Part shown: positions 7,005 through 16,203 of the stretch, one piece after another
How the letters are laid out: every line of letters starts with the position of its first letter
How positions within the stretch are numbered: position 1 is the first letter of the stretch
NCBI GenBank assembly: GCA_030539335.1
Contig: JAUNSG010000001.1
Span: 294,931-358,930, forward strand
Reading direction: 5' to 3'
DNA: 64,000 nucleotides
Source of the DNA: Eubacteriales bacterium
Lineage (GTDB): Bacteria > Bacillota > Clostridia > Oscillospirales > Butyricicoccaceae
Notes under the pieces: generated by a model
Told to the model about the DNA's origin: nothing
The model's input: only the letters and a program-made list of their open reading frames with translations
Databases searched by the model: none
Program-made: the position numbers and the translations under genes

Positions 7005-8609
7005 TTAGAGCTGCGGGCCTGCAGAAACCAGTGCCTTGCCTGCCTCGTTGCCCTCGTACTTGGAGAAGTTCTTAACGAATCTCTGCGCCAGATCCTGTGC
7101 CTTTGCTTCCCACTCGGAAGCATCTGCATAGGTGTCGCGCGGATCCAGGATTGCCGGATCAACACCCGGAAGCTCCGTCGGAACCTCAAAGTTGAAGTAC
7201 GGAATCTTCTTGGTCGGAGCGTTCTTGATATCGCCGTTCAGGATGGCGTCAATGATGCCGCGGGTATCCTTGATGGAGATACGCTTGCCCGTGCCGTTCC
7301 AGCCGGTGTTGACCAGATAAGCCTTTGCGCCGCTCTTTTCCATCTTCTTAACCAGCTCTTCTGCATACTTGGTCGGATGCAGTTCCAGGAATGCCTGGCC
7401 GAAGCAAGCGGAGAAGGTCGGGGTCGGCTCGGTGATACCGCGCTCGGTGCCGGCCAGCTTTGCCGTAAAGCCGGACAGGAAGTAGTACTGGGTCTGCTCC
7501 GGAGTCAGGACAGAAACCGGCGGCAGTACGCCAAATGCGTCCGCAGACAGGAAGATTACATTCTTTGCTGCCGGTGCGGAAGAAACCGGGCGTACGATGT
7601 TCTCAATATGATCGATCGGGTAAGATACACGGGTGTTCTCGGTAACGCTCTTGTCGTTAAAGTCGATCTTGCCCTCTGCATCTACCGTAACGTTCTCCAG
7701 CAGTGCATCGCGACGGATTGCATTGTAGATGTCCGGCTCGGACTCCTTGTCCAGGTTGATAACCTTGGCATAGCAGCCGCCCTCGAAGTTGAATACGCCG
7801 TTGTCATCCCAACCGTGCTCGTCGTCGCCGATCAGCAGACGCTTCGGGTCGGTAGACAGGGTGGTCTTGCCCGTACCGGACAGACCGAAGAAGATGGCAG
7901 TGTTCTCACCGTTCATATCGGTGTTTGCCGAACAGTGCATGGAAGCAATGCCCTTCAGCGGCAGGTAGTAGTTCATCATGGAGAACATACCCTTCTTCAT
8001 CTCGCCGCCGTACCAGGTGTTGATGATAACCTGCTCACGGCTGGTGATGTTGAAGACAACTGCGGTCTCAGAGTTCAGACCCAGTTCCTTGTAGTTCTCA
8101 ACCTTTGCCTTGGACGCATTGTAAACAACGAAGTCCGGCGTAAAGTTCTTCAGCTCTTCCTCAGACGGCTGGATGAACATGTTCTTTACAAAGTGTGCCT
8201 GCCAAGCAACCTCAACGATGAAGCGGATTGCCATGCGGGTGTCCTCGTTTGCGCCGCAGAACGCATCGACAACGAACAGTCTCTTGTTGGACAGTTCCTT
8301 GATCGCGATATCCTTGACCGCGCTCCAAGTCTCCTCAGAAGCCGGATGGTTATCGTTCTTGTACTCGTCGGAAGTCCACCATACCGTGTCCTTGGAATTC
8401 TCATCCATGACGATGAACTTGTCCTTCGGAGAACGTCCGGTGTAAATACCGGTCATAACATTTACTGCATCCAGCTCGGTGTTCTGGCCTACTTCGTAGC
8501 CCTCCAGACCTTCCTTCGTCTCCTCTTCGAACAATACTTCGTAAGAAGGATTGTAAACGATCTCGGTCGTACCGGTGATGCCATATTTGCTTAAATCAAT
8601 TGCTGTCAT
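7005..8609 (-). CDS. pckA: Phosphoenolpyruvate carboxykinase (ATP)
   Basis: A 534-residue enzyme interconverting oxaloacetate + ATP and PEP + CO2 + ADP. In fermenting anaerobes it often runs towards oxaloacetate to conserve ATP and feed succinate or amino-acid synthesis. The signature [10 protein letters not shown]-loop is at residues 242-250, followed by the metal-binding [22 protein letters not shown] segment, written here only as landmarks. RSPKDKFIV near residue 60 is the substrate Arg region. The start at 8609 ([11 protein letters not shown]) has AGAGG upstream; the longer open frame to 8780 covers the promoter. It is a single-gene unit with its own promoter and terminator. Confidence 0.97.
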   Translation of the reverse strand: MTAIDLSKYGITGTTEIVYNPSYEVLFEEETKEGLEGYEVGQNTELDAVNVMTGIYTGRSPKDKFIVMDENSKDTVWWTSDEYKNDNHPASEETWSAVKDIAIKELSNKRLFVVDAFCGANEDTRMAIRFIVEVAWQAHFVKNMFIQPSEEELKNFTPDFVVYNASKAKVENYKELGLNSETAVVFNITSREQVIINTWYGGEMKKGMFSMMNYYLPLKGIASMHCSANTDMNGENTAIFFGLSGTGKTTLSTDPKRLLIGDDEHGWDDNGVFNFEGGCYAKVINLDKESEPDIYNAIRRDALLENVTVDAEGKIDFNDKSVTENTRVSYPIDHIENIVRPVSSAPAAKNVIFLSADAFGVLPPVSVLTPEQTQYYFLSGFTAKLAGTERGITEPTPTFSACFGQAFLELHPTKYAEELVKKMEKSGAKAYLVNTGWNGTGKRISIKDTRGIIDAILNGDIKNAPTKKIPYFNFEVPTELPGVDPAILDPRDTYADASEWEAKAQDLAQRFVKNFSKYEGNEAGKALVSAGPQL

Positions 8610-8664
8610 CTTGCGTTTAACCTCTTTCTTCGTATTTCGAGTATGTTTAGAATACCTATTAATA

Positions 8665-8693
8665 ATGTTATCCAACAATTCGGGGAAAGTCAA
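8665..8693 (-). promoter_or_regulatory. Promoter of pckA
   Basis: On the minus strand TTGACT (8688-8693) and TAACAT (8665-8670) are separated by exactly 17 bases. They lie about 60 bases upstream of the start codon. Confidence 0.75.
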
Positions 8694-8827
8694 TGTAAAA
8701 AACGCCCCAAATTCCCTAAAAAACGGAGAAAGAATCGGCAGTTTTAACAGCCACCTTATAATAAGGCTAGCAAATTGCAACTAATATGTCAAAAACTGAA
8801 CCACACTGCCCAATTCTCCTGCAAATC

Positions 8828-9616
8828 CTATCGGATTTCTACCCGGTCCCGCAGTACCGGAAACTGTTCCCGCACACGCACCACCTGCTTCGGGTCAAAC
8901 TCCACCGTCAGGACCGTTTCGCCCTCTGCCGCCTCGGCAAGGATCGTCCCATCGGGCGCCACTGCCATGCTGTGCCCGCCGCCGACCACACCGGCATGCT
9001 CCCCGGCATGGTTGCAGGCAAACAAAAAGCACTGGTTCTCCAGGGCGCGCACCCGGCACAGCAGACGCCAGTCCGTCAGGCGCACCTGCGGCCATGCCGC
9101 CGTGACACAGAAAATCTGTGCGCCGGCATCCACCATCGCGCGAAACTGCTCGGGGAAACGAAGGTCGTAACAGGTCGCCAGGCCGACGCGCCCGATGGGG
9201 GTATCCACCACGGTCACGCCGTCTCCTGCACGGAGCAGTTTGGATTCCCTGGAATGGTAGCCAAACAGGTGCAGTTTCCGGTAAGCTGCCGCCTGGCTGC
9301 CATCCGGCAGAAGCAGCGGCGTCGTATTGGTGACGCTGCCGTCTTCATGCTTCTCCAGAAAGCTCCCTGGAATGATGGTGCACGACAGACGCTGTGACCA
9401 ACGGGAAAAGGTGCGTATGATCCCGCCCGGAAGTTCGGCATTGCGGGCATACTGTTCGAAATTGGAAAATCCATTTTTCCACAGCTCGGGCAGCAGGAGC
9501 AAATCGCAGGGCTGCCGCCCTTCCGCGACCCGCGACAGAAGCTGCTGTACACGCTGGGAACGCTCTCTCGGCTGCTCATACTCCGGGACTGCAAGCTGTA
9601 TCAAAACTGCTTTCAT
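8828..9616 (-). CDS. Carbon-nitrogen hydrolase (nitrilase family, omega-amidase-like)
   Basis: A 262-residue C-N hydrolase with the full catalytic triad: Glu in LLLPELW near residue 44, Lys in YRKLHLF near residue 113, and Cys in ATCYDLRFPE near residue 148. The CYDLRFPE form and the length match the omega-amidase/YafV subgroup, which hydrolyses alpha-keto acid amides formed by glutamine transaminases. A different small amide substrate is possible. It lies downstream of pfk on the same strand, with a hairpin between them. Confidence 0.88.
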   Translation of the reverse strand: MKAVLIQLAVPEYEQPRERSQRVQQLLSRVAEGRQPCDLLLLPELWKNGFSNFEQYARNAELPGGIIRTFSRWSQRLSCTIIPGSFLEKHEDGSVTNTTPLLLPDGSQAAAYRKLHLFGYHSRESKLLRAGDGVTVVDTPIGRVGLATCYDLRFPEQFRAMVDAGAQIFCVTAAWPQVRLTDWRLLCRVRALENQCFLFACNHAGEHAGVVGGGHSMAVAPDGTILAEAAEGETVLTVEFDPKQVVRVREQFPVLRDRVEIR

Positions 9617-9644
9617 GTGGAAGCCTCCCTCTCCAAAACAACAC

Positions 9645-9676
9645 AGGGCTGCCCGGATTCCCTTCCAGACAGCCCC
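9645..9676 (-). terminator. Hairpin between pfk and the amidase gene
   Basis: GGGCTGYC-type arms at 9645-9652 and 9669-9676 form a stem with about 15 bases of loop. On the minus strand the downstream sequence is only moderately T-rich (TGTTGTTTTGG), so this may be a weak terminator or an attenuator. Confidence 0.45.
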
Positions 9677-9697
9677 ATTCTTTTCCTTTACAACGGA

Positions 9698-10849
9698 TTA
9701 CTCCTTCTTTTTCTTATCCTTGTCCTTTTCTTTATCCTTCTTCTTTTTCTTCTTCTCGTCCTTGTACTCCGCACCATCGCCGAAGCTGATACCGATGGCA
9801 CGTGCCGTCTCAACCATCTGATCGTCCGTCGGAACGACCTTGAGCTTGCCGGCAACTTCACTCAGCGGCACCGCGATGATATCGTTGTTGCGCAGGGCAA
9901 CCATGTTGCCATACTGCTGATGCTTAATCAGACGGGCAGCGCCTGCACCCAGACGGGTGGTCAGAACGCGGTCATAAGCATCCGGTCCGCCGCCTCTCTG
10001 GAAGTGGCCCGGGTTGACCACGCGCACTTCCTGATCGCACATGCTGTTCAGCTCATTTGCCAGACGGAAACCAATGGACGGTTCCTTCATGGCCGCACGG
10101 GCTGCCTTGAATTCCTTCTTGGACAGCGCTGCCTCTTCCTTCGAAATTGCACCCTCGGCAACCGCGATAATGGAGAAGGTATGTCCGCGCTTGCGGCGTG
10201 CCTCCAGCGTGCGACAAACCGCCTCAAGCGAATACGGGATTTCCGGAATCAGGATAATATCCGCACCGCCCGCAATACCAGAGGTCAGCGTCAGCCAGCC
10301 GGCGCCATGACCCATGATCTCAACCACGAAGACGCGGCTGTGCGAGGTTGCTGTCGAGTGGATCTTATCAATGACATCGGTCGCGATATCCATGGCGGTC
10401 TGATAGCCAAAGGTCATATCCGTTCCCCACAGATCGTTGTCGATGGTCTTCGGAAGGGAGATGACATTGCAGCCCTCTTCGCGCAGCATGTTGGCCGACT
10501 TTGTCGTGCCATTGCCGCCGAGGATAACCAGACAGTCCAGCTCCATATCCTTGTAGGTCTTCACCATCTTATCACACTTGGTTACGCCGTTTTCATCCGG
10601 GTCCTTCATGTTCTTGAACGGCTGACGGGAGGTGCCGAGAATCGTGCCGCCGATGGTCAGGATACCCGAAAAGTCGCGGGAGGTCATCAGACGATAGTCA
10701 CCCTCAATCAGGCCGCGGTATCCATCGCGGAAACCGTAAATTTCAATGTCGTTGCCGTATTCCTGATACAGCGCCTTTGCAACGCCGCGCAGGGTCGAGT
10801 TCAAGCCCTGACAATCGCCGCCGCTTGTTAACATGCCAATTCGTTTCAT
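9698..10849 (-). CDS. 6-phosphofructokinase with lysine-rich C-terminal tail
   Basis: A 383-residue PfkA-family enzyme of glycolysis. MLTSGGDCQGLN is the nucleotide loop. The 111-115 motif reads GGNGT, where ATP enzymes usually have GGDG. PKTIDND at 133-139 has the Lys seen in group III/PPi-type enzymes. The catalytic Asp of TIDND and the MGHGAGW substrate motif are intact. A Gly after the Asn favours ATP over pyrophosphate, but the phosphoryl donor stays uncertain. The last 20 or so residues are almost only Lys, Asp and Glu, which is unusual for the family. A promoter and an 85% purine SD region precede it. Confidence 0.92.
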   Translation of the reverse strand: MKRIGMLTSGGDCQGLNSTLRGVAKALYQEYGNDIEIYGFRDGYRGLIEGDYRLMTSRDFSGILTIGGTILGTSRQPFKNMKDPDENGVTKCDKMVKTYKDMELDCLVILGGNGTTKSANMLREEGCNVISLPKTIDNDLWGTDMTFGYQTAMDIATDVIDKIHSTATSHSRVFVVEIMGHGAGWLTLTSGIAGGADIILIPEIPYSLEAVCRTLEARRKRGHTFSIIAVAEGAISKEEAALSKKEFKAARAAMKEPSIGFRLANELNSMCDQEVRVVNPGHFQRGGGPDAYDRVLTTRLGAGAARLIKHQQYGNMVALRNNDIIAVPLSEVAGKLKVVPTDDQMVETARAIGISFGDGAEYKDEKKKKKKDKEKDKDKKKKE

Positions 10850-10932
10850 GTTTTATTTTCCTCCTCCATAATGCTGTCTCTGTCCTATATCGTCTGGCCT
10901 TCCAGCGAAAGACTTTCTCTGTCTATTTATTA

Positions 10933-10961
10933 ATTATAACAAATGCCCTGTTAATCTGCAA
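10933..10961 (-). promoter_or_regulatory. Promoter of pfk
   Basis: On the minus strand TTGCAG (10956-10961) and TATAAT (10933-10938) have a 17-base spacer and lie about 85 bases upstream of the start codon. Confidence 0.7.
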
Positions 10962-11021
10962 TTCTTTTTTGGAAAATTGAGCAAACTATACAGAAATATT
11001 TTCACGATCTGAACAGAGCGA

Positions 11022-11055
11022 AAAATCCCGGCCGCCTTGGAAGCGGCCGGGATTT
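11022..11055 (-). terminator. Terminator of the ABC exporter operon
   Basis: A 13-bp GC-rich perfect stem (AAATCCCGGCCGC and complement) with a 7-base loop is followed on the minus strand by a short T-run. It directly follows the permease stop at 11061. Confidence 0.8.
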
Positions 11056-11060
11056 CCCCT

Positions 11061-13199
11061 TCAATGCGTGTCGATGGAAATCTCCAGCATGGCGCATGCC
11101 CTGCGCAGTGTCATCCGATAAAGCGCATAGAACAGCGCGGAGATCCCCACAATGATACCGGCACACAGGAGCATTCCGAGCATCTCCTGCACCGACAATC
11201 GGTTGTCATTAAAGTACAGAATCATCGTGTAAAACGCCCAGATAACGCCGGTTCCGATGATCGCCGGTGTCAGGAAGACGCGGCGGATCTGGCTGCGGAT
11301 GGTACGGTACAGATAGGCATTGGACGCCCCCAGATGCCGCAGGTCCTCATACAGCTGTTTTCCGGTGATCGCGATGGTCATGGAACGGGTAAACGCGATG
11401 ATAAACACGGCGGCGAAGCAGACGAGTGCGATGAAAACAAACATCATAAGAAATACGCCGGTTGTTTGGACAAAATCCGCCTTGTCAATCACACGGAATT
11501 GCGGCATGTACTGCCAGTACATCCGGAATTCGGAACTGTCACGCTGACTGTAATCGATTCCGACAAGACCATTGACCTCCAGATTTTCAGGATCCATGAA
11601 ATACGGCTCCCCGCGGCTTTCCACACGCTGTTTTTCCACCGGATCCCATGCGTCGTACAACTCGACCTCCGGGCCGGAACGGTCGATGATTTCATACAGC
11701 AGCGCTTTGCCAAAATCATAGGTCTCGTCACAGTGTTCCACATCAAATGCGCAAAGGGTTTCGATCCATTCATCGGGCAGTCCCTCGCGCAGGACGGCAA
11801 AATCCTCGTCGTTCATCACATAGTGCCCACATAGGGATTCCCATGTCAGCGTCCGGACATCGGTGATGTCGAGTTTTTCCCCCGACTGCGTGTTGGTCAC
11901 CTGCGTCGGCGGTTCGTTGAACATGTAATTGTCGGAACCGTCCGAGGTGTAAACCGCGCCGAGCGTGCCGTGCGGAATGTCCACCTCCTGTCCGGTCAAT
12001 GCGGTATAGGACGACGCGGACAGGAACAGATTCGACTGCACCGGGTTGAAATAGACCGTCTCATAGGTGGTTCCCAGCGCACCGTTGTCCGATTCGATCC
12101 CCTCGGTGCCGTCGACAGCGAGACGCAGCATTGTCGCCTGGGTCCAATCCGTGATCGTGACCGCATATTCGTCTGCCAGCTGACGGACCTCCTGCTCCTG
12201 CGGAATGTCCTGATCGTTGCGGAAATGGTAAAGATAGTCGATTTCGCGCGCGTCATAGGCAATCATCGCGCCAGTGCCCAGCATCGGCATATAAAAGCTT
12301 CCAAAATAGGCGCCGGCAATGAGCAGGCTCATGACGAGCAGATTTTGTACCGTCTGCCGCCCCTGGAACTTCATCTGGCTGGTGGCGATTAAATCACGGT
12401 ATTTGTGACGTTTTTTCCTCCAGCCGTTGACCACAGTGTGCAACAGGATCATGTACATGCCGACGAGCGCAGGCAGATAGAATAGAGCGGACAGCGCCTC
12501 AGGCATATACCAGTGCAGGACAAGAACCGTGAACGTCGGTATCAGATAGCCGAGCAGTGCGCCGCCGCCAAGTAGAAGGATACCGACCGGACCGTACCAC
12601 CGCGGAACCGCATGGATCGGCTCGGATCGATGGCTTTCTTGGATAATGTCGATGATGTTGACGCGGCGAATCGAGCGATAGCCAAGCACAATGAGCGCCG
12701 CAATCATGACCATGGCGAACGCCAGTGGGATGAGCAGCGCCTGCAGGGGAACGGCCAATTTCATCTCAGCGGTGTCGACGATGAGCAGACGAAACAGCTT
12801 CCAGACTGTCCAGGCGAACGGAATACTGAGCACGATGCCGGCGGCGCAGGATACCGTGGACAGAACGACCAGCTCCCGCATCCGATGCCGTTCCACGAGG
12901 CTGCGCTTTGCGCCGAGGGCGAAAAAGATGCCGGTATCCCGTGATTTCTGACGAAAAAACAGCATGGCGGCGTACAGAGAGAACACACCGCAGCCGATGA
13001 CGGACAACACAAAGATCATCATGACCTGCTTGCGGCTGTCGCCCCCCTCCGGCAGGACACGCATGACTGTCGGGGAACGCATGATGATGGCATAGGCCGA
13101 AATCAGCAGAACCGAAAAAAACAGACAGCCGCACAGCAGCGCATATTGCCCGCGATTTTTTCTGCGGAGCGTTTGGTATACCTCAGAAAATGTGTTCAT
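11061..13199 (-). CDS. ABC transporter permease, FtsX/BceB type
   Basis: A 712-residue permease. About four hydrophobic helices lie in the first 190 residues, with further helices to about residue 310. A large hydrophilic domain follows (about 315-575, rich in Asp/Tyr/Trp), then three or four C-terminal helices with an FtsX-like segment. This is the BceB plan: ten helices with an extracellular domain between TM7 and TM8. Such permeases expel or dislodge peptide antibiotics from lipid II-cycle targets and can signal to a sensor kinase. It follows its ATPase with a 6-base gap. The sensor pair next door is LytTR/GHKL rather than the usual BceRS, which is notable. Confidence 0.88.
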   Translation of the reverse strand: MNTFSEVYQTLRRKNRGQYALLCGCLFFSVLLISAYAIIMRSPTVMRVLPEGGDSRKQVMMIFVLSVIGCGVFSLYAAMLFFRQKSRDTGIFFALGAKRSLVERHRMRELVVLSTVSCAAGIVLSIPFAWTVWKLFRLLIVDTAEMKLAVPLQALLIPLAFAMVMIAALIVLGYRSIRRVNIIDIIQESHRSEPIHAVPRWYGPVGILLLGGGALLGYLIPTFTVLVLHWYMPEALSALFYLPALVGMYMILLHTVVNGWRKKRHKYRDLIATSQMKFQGRQTVQNLLVMSLLIAGAYFGSFYMPMLGTGAMIAYDAREIDYLYHFRNDQDIPQEQEVRQLADEYAVTITDWTQATMLRLAVDGTEGIESDNGALGTTYETVYFNPVQSNLFLSASSYTALTGQEVDIPHGTLGAVYTSDGSDNYMFNEPPTQVTNTQSGEKLDITDVRTLTWESLCGHYVMNDEDFAVLREGLPDEWIETLCAFDVEHCDETYDFGKALLYEIIDRSGPEVELYDAWDPVEKQRVESRGEPYFMDPENLEVNGLVGIDYSQRDSSEFRMYWQYMPQFRVIDKADFVQTTGVFLMMFVFIALVCFAAVFIIAFTRSMTIAITGKQLYEDLRHLGASNAYLYRTIRSQIRRVFLTPAIIGTGVIWAFYTMILYFNDNRLSVQEMLGMLLCAGIIVGISALFYALYRMTLRRACAMLEISIDTH

Positions 13200-13205
13200 C
13201 GTCCA

Positions 13206-13946
13206 TCACCGTCCCATCTCCCGGATCGCACCGAGCAGCTCATCCTGAAAGGCGATGCGCTCCTTTTCCCCTTTCACCAGGGTCTTCCACACAACACCAT
13301 CCTGCAGAATAATGACCTTGTCACAAAAGCTTGCCGCAAACGAATCGTGCGTCACCATGAAGATCGTAGCGGCCAGCGCCGCGCGCGCCTGTTCAAACGA
13401 ATGAATGACCGCGCGGCTGGACTTGGAATCCAGATTGCCGGTCGGTTCATCCGCCAGAATCAGAAGCGGATGGTTGATGAGCGCGCGGGCGACCGCGGTG
13501 CGCTGCCGTTCGCCGCCGGAGATTTCAGCCGGATACTTGTTCTTGATTTTTTCAATCCCGAAGATCGAACACAGATGGTCCGCCTGCTCCTCCACCGTTT
13601 GGTTGACCAGACCACCGATGATCGCCGGAAGCAGAATATTTTCGCGCACAGTCAGTCCGTCGAGCAGCAGAAAGTCCTGAAAGACAAACCCGAGCTGGCG
13701 GTTGCGCACATCGGCGAGACTGTTCTCGTCGAATGTGGCGAGATCCATATGATCCAGAAGAATCTGACCGCCGTCGACCGGGATGTAACGGGAAATACAA
13801 TTGAGCAGGGTTGTCTTGCCGGAGCCGGACGGCCCCATCACGGCGACAAATTCCCCCTCATCCACCGTGAACGACACCCCTTTTAACACAGGATAGCGGT
13901 TTTCACCGACCTGATACTGTTTTTGCAAATTAGAAACCTGAAGCAT
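13206..13946 (-). CDS. ABC transporter ATP-binding protein, BceA/LolD type
   Basis: A 246-residue ATPase with Walker [10 protein letters not shown] near residue 40, Q-loop QDF, signature SGGERQR, Walker [15 protein letters not shown] and the H-switch VTHD. The GNLDS form is typical of the MacB/LolD/BceA class that pairs with FtsX-fold permeases. The start at 13946 (MLQVSNLQK) has GGAAAGGAG upstream; a longer frame to 14426 runs antisense through the response-regulator gene and is rejected. It is the first gene of the two-gene exporter operon, divergent from the two-component system. Confidence 0.93.
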   Translation of the reverse strand: MLQVSNLQKQYQVGENRYPVLKGVSFTVDEGEFVAVMGPSGSGKTTLLNCISRYIPVDGGQILLDHMDLATFDENSLADVRNRQLGFVFQDFLLLDGLTVRENILLPAIIGGLVNQTVEEQADHLCSIFGIEKIKNKYPAEISGGERQRTAVARALINHPLLILADEPTGNLDSKSSRAVIHSFEQARAALAATIFMVTHDSFAASFCDKVIILQDGVVWKTLVKGEKERIAFQDELLGAIREMGR

Positions 13947-14104
13947 AGCTTGCAGCTCCTTTCCTCGTTGTTTTCTGAACCCAGCATAACAGGCAGAGAA
14001 TGGCGCCACAAACAGCCTTGTCATAAATGACCGCACCGATGGAATCTTTGGAACGGCGAAGAAAAATTCCAGCAAGAATGACTGGTTTGCTGTCAAGTTT
14101 GGTT

Positions 14105-14132
14105 TTGCACATACTGCGTTGTGTGGTAGAAT
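14105..14132 (+). promoter_or_regulatory. Promoter of the LytTR two-component operon
   Basis: TTGCAC (14105-14110), a 16-base spacer and TAGAAT (14127-14132) lie about 30 bases upstream of the response-regulator ATG. In the same divergent region a minus-strand TTGACA (14091-14096) could be the -35 of the exporter operon; its -10 is unclear. Confidence 0.6.
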
Positions 14133-14163
14133 AGGGGGCAGAAAAAGAATGAGGCGAGGGACT

Positions 14164-14877
14164 ATGCTGAGAATTGCAATTTGTGACGATATCTGCGACG
14201 CACGGTTACAGCTGCGGGCAAATCTGGAACGTCTGCTGGAGCTGCGGGAAATGGAAGCGGTGTTTTTTGAATTTTCCGCCGGAGAAAACCTGCTGCGATG
14301 GATGCAGACGCACAGTGGAGAGGTGGACTTAATTTTTCTGGATATGAAGATGGGGGAGCTGGACGGCATGGAGACCGCACGGAAGCTCCGGGCGGCGGAT
14401 GCGATGGTACAGCTGGTGTTTGTCACGAGCTATGCGGACCGCGTCTTTGATGGATATTCGGTCGGCGCCTTGGGCTATCTGATGAAGCCGCCGAAGCGGA
14501 AGGATTTGGAACAGATTTTGGAGCGGACGCTGGGACAGTTATACCAGAATGAGGCAAAGACATTTTTTTGCCGCTATGGTGATGTGACCTATCGCATCCC
14601 CTATCAGAAGATCCGCTATTTTGCATCCGAGCGGCGTAAGATCACCTGTGTGACGAGCGAGCGGAAGTTTGAATTTTACGATAAGCTGGATCACGTCGCA
14701 GAACAAGTCGGCAGTCAGTTTGTCCGCATCCATCAGCGCTATCTGGTGTATGCACCGGCGGTGGACTGCGTGACCACGGGAGAGGTGCGCATCGGCGGAG
14801 AAACCCTGCCGATCAGCCGCTCGTTCCGTCCGACCGCCATGCTGGCGCTGACTCGTTCTTCTCTGGGGGACGGATGA
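14164..14877 (+). CDS. LytTR-family response regulator
   Basis: A 237-residue regulator of the AgrA/LytR class. The receiver domain has the acidic pair at residues 8-9 (CDD), the phospho-acceptor Asp60 in IFLDMKMGELDG, and a conserved Lys in YLMKPPKR. The C-terminal LytTR DNA-binding domain (about 130-230) shows the RIHQRYLV segment and a final RSF motif. The start at 14164 is set by GAGGCGAGGG upstream. The sensor kinase begins 1 base after its stop. The divergent exporter is the natural target, an inference from position. Confidence 0.92.
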   Translation: MLRIAICDDICDARLQLRANLERLLELREMEAVFFEFSAGENLLRWMQTHSGEVDLIFLDMKMGELDGMETARKLRAADAMVQLVFVTSYADRVFDGYSVGALGYLMKPPKRKDLEQILERTLGQLYQNEAKTFFCRYGDVTYRIPYQKIRYFASERRKITCVTSERKFEFYDKLDHVAEQVGSQFVRIHQRYLVYAPAVDCVTTGEVRIGGETLPISRSFRPTAMLALTRSSLGDG

Positions 14878-14878
14878 G

Positions 14879-16123
14879 ATGATATCCCTGTTGATTGCAT
14901 GGCTGCTGAACGTTGCCTGCGGCCCTTTTCTCTATCTTCTGTATGTTCGTCTGATACCGAGCAGGAACAACTGGTTGTGCAAGCTGATGCTGTTCGGTGC
15001 ATTTCTCGGCAGTTCCGGTATGCCGATTTGGGTGGGGGACAACAATCTCGCCTTTGTGTTCCCAATCTTTACCCTGTGCTGTATGCTGGGGACGCGTGGC
15101 AGCTGGATCGGACGGCTTGCCGTGACGCTGACGTTTTTCTGTTTGGAGATGTCGGTGTGTGCGATTCTGGACAATTACCTGTTCTTTTTGACTCATACCT
15201 ACGATTGGACTACGCGGATTTTGCGCCCAATTCTCTTCGGGCTGCTGTATCTGTCCCTTCGCCGGGTTCTGCCGCAGGACGGCATTCATCTGCCGGAGCG
15301 TCTGTGGAGAATCATGCTGGGATTGTCCTCCATGCCGGTATGTGCCTTGTTATCCATCGTCCTGATCACGTATCATCCACAGTATGACAGTGTCTTGCTG
15401 GAACGGATTGCACAGAATCTGGGCTTTGCTGTACTGCCGTTTGTACTGCTCAGCGCAGTCGTCATCCTGCTGACCGCCGTCGTGCTCGCCGATCACGAGC
15501 AGCTGGAACGCGGCAAACAGTTGTCCGAAATGCGGGAGGCATATTATCAGAACCTGAACCGACAGGAAAAACAGATCCGTCATCTGCGCCACGATCTGCG
15601 CAATCATCTGATGACGGTGCAGGGGATGATCGCGCGGGAGCATACGGAGCAGGCGGCGGAATATCTCGCGGATCTGCTTGACTCACCGGCACTCAAGGGC
15701 CGGAAGCGGATTTGTCAGAACGAAACGGCGAATGCGGTGCTGGTGGCAAAGGAAGAGGCGATGCAGCAGAGCGGTTTACAGGCGGACTTCCGCGTCGCTC
15801 TGCCGGAGGACTTGGGGATTTCTCCTCTGGATCTGTGTGCCCTGCTCGGCAATGCACTGGACAATGCGATTGAGGCGGCACAGAAGGCGAAAAACCGCCG
15901 GATTGCTGTCCGTTGCCGCTGCGACAAAGGCATATTCATGCTCAAGGTCGTCAACGGATTTTCCGGCGACCGGCAGGATACCCTGATGACAACCAAACCC
16001 GACAAGGAGCAGCACGGATTTGGGCTTGCGGGAATGCGCGAGATCGCACAGCGCTATAACGGTACACTGGAGACGGTGATTTCCAATCAAACATTCGAGC
16101 TGACGGTTTGTATGCTGCTGTAA
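14879..16123 (+). CDS. GHKL-type (AgrC-like) sensor histidine kinase
   Basis: A 414-residue kinase. Six or so membrane helices fill residues 1-205 as the sensor part. A short coiled linker leads to the phospho-acceptor His238 in RHLRHDLRNH. The GHKL ATPase domain follows, with NALDNAIEA (N box) and GFGLAGM (G2 box). This is the AgrC/ComD-like class that senses peptides or cell-envelope stress together with LytTR regulators. It is 1 base from the response regulator, so translationally coupled, and is followed by a strong terminator. Confidence 0.9.
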   Translation: MISLLIAWLLNVACGPFLYLLYVRLIPSRNNWLCKLMLFGAFLGSSGMPIWVGDNNLAFVFPIFTLCCMLGTRGSWIGRLAVTLTFFCLEMSVCAILDNYLFFLTHTYDWTTRILRPILFGLLYLSLRRVLPQDGIHLPERLWRIMLGLSSMPVCALLSIVLITYHPQYDSVLLERIAQNLGFAVLPFVLLSAVVILLTAVVLADHEQLERGKQLSEMREAYYQNLNRQEKQIRHLRHDLRNHLMTVQGMIAREHTEQAAEYLADLLDSPALKGRKRICQNETANAVLVAKEEAMQQSGLQADFRVALPEDLGISPLDLCALLGNALDNAIEAAQKAKNRRIAVRCRCDKGIFMLKVVNGFSGDRQDTLMTTKPDKEQHGFGLAGMREIAQRYNGTLETVISNQTFELTVCMLL

Positions 16124-16134
16124 CTCCGTAAAAA

Positions 16135-16172
16135 TAGCGGGAGAAACTGTGCGCTCTCCCGCTAAATTATTT
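16135..16172 (+). terminator. Terminator of the two-component operon
   Basis: TAGCGGGAGA (16135-16144) pairs with TCTCCCGCTA (16155-16164) and is followed by AATTATTTTTT. Confidence 0.85.
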
Positions 16173-16203
16173 TTTGGAATTTTTCAAAATAGAACCCAAT
16201 CGA

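Noticed and set aside
6876..8594. 572-codon open frame on the plus strand
   Set aside because: It is fully antisense to pckA, has no protein-like motifs and no ribosome-binding site; it is a shadow of the codon bias of pckA.
9617..10831. 404-codon plus-strand frame antisense to phosphofructokinase
   Set aside because: Shadow frame; the minus strand has clear PFK motifs, promoter and start.
13947..14426. N-terminal extension of the exporter ATPase
   Set aside because: The extension is antisense to the response regulator and has no homologous content; ATG at 13946 has a strong ribosome-binding site.
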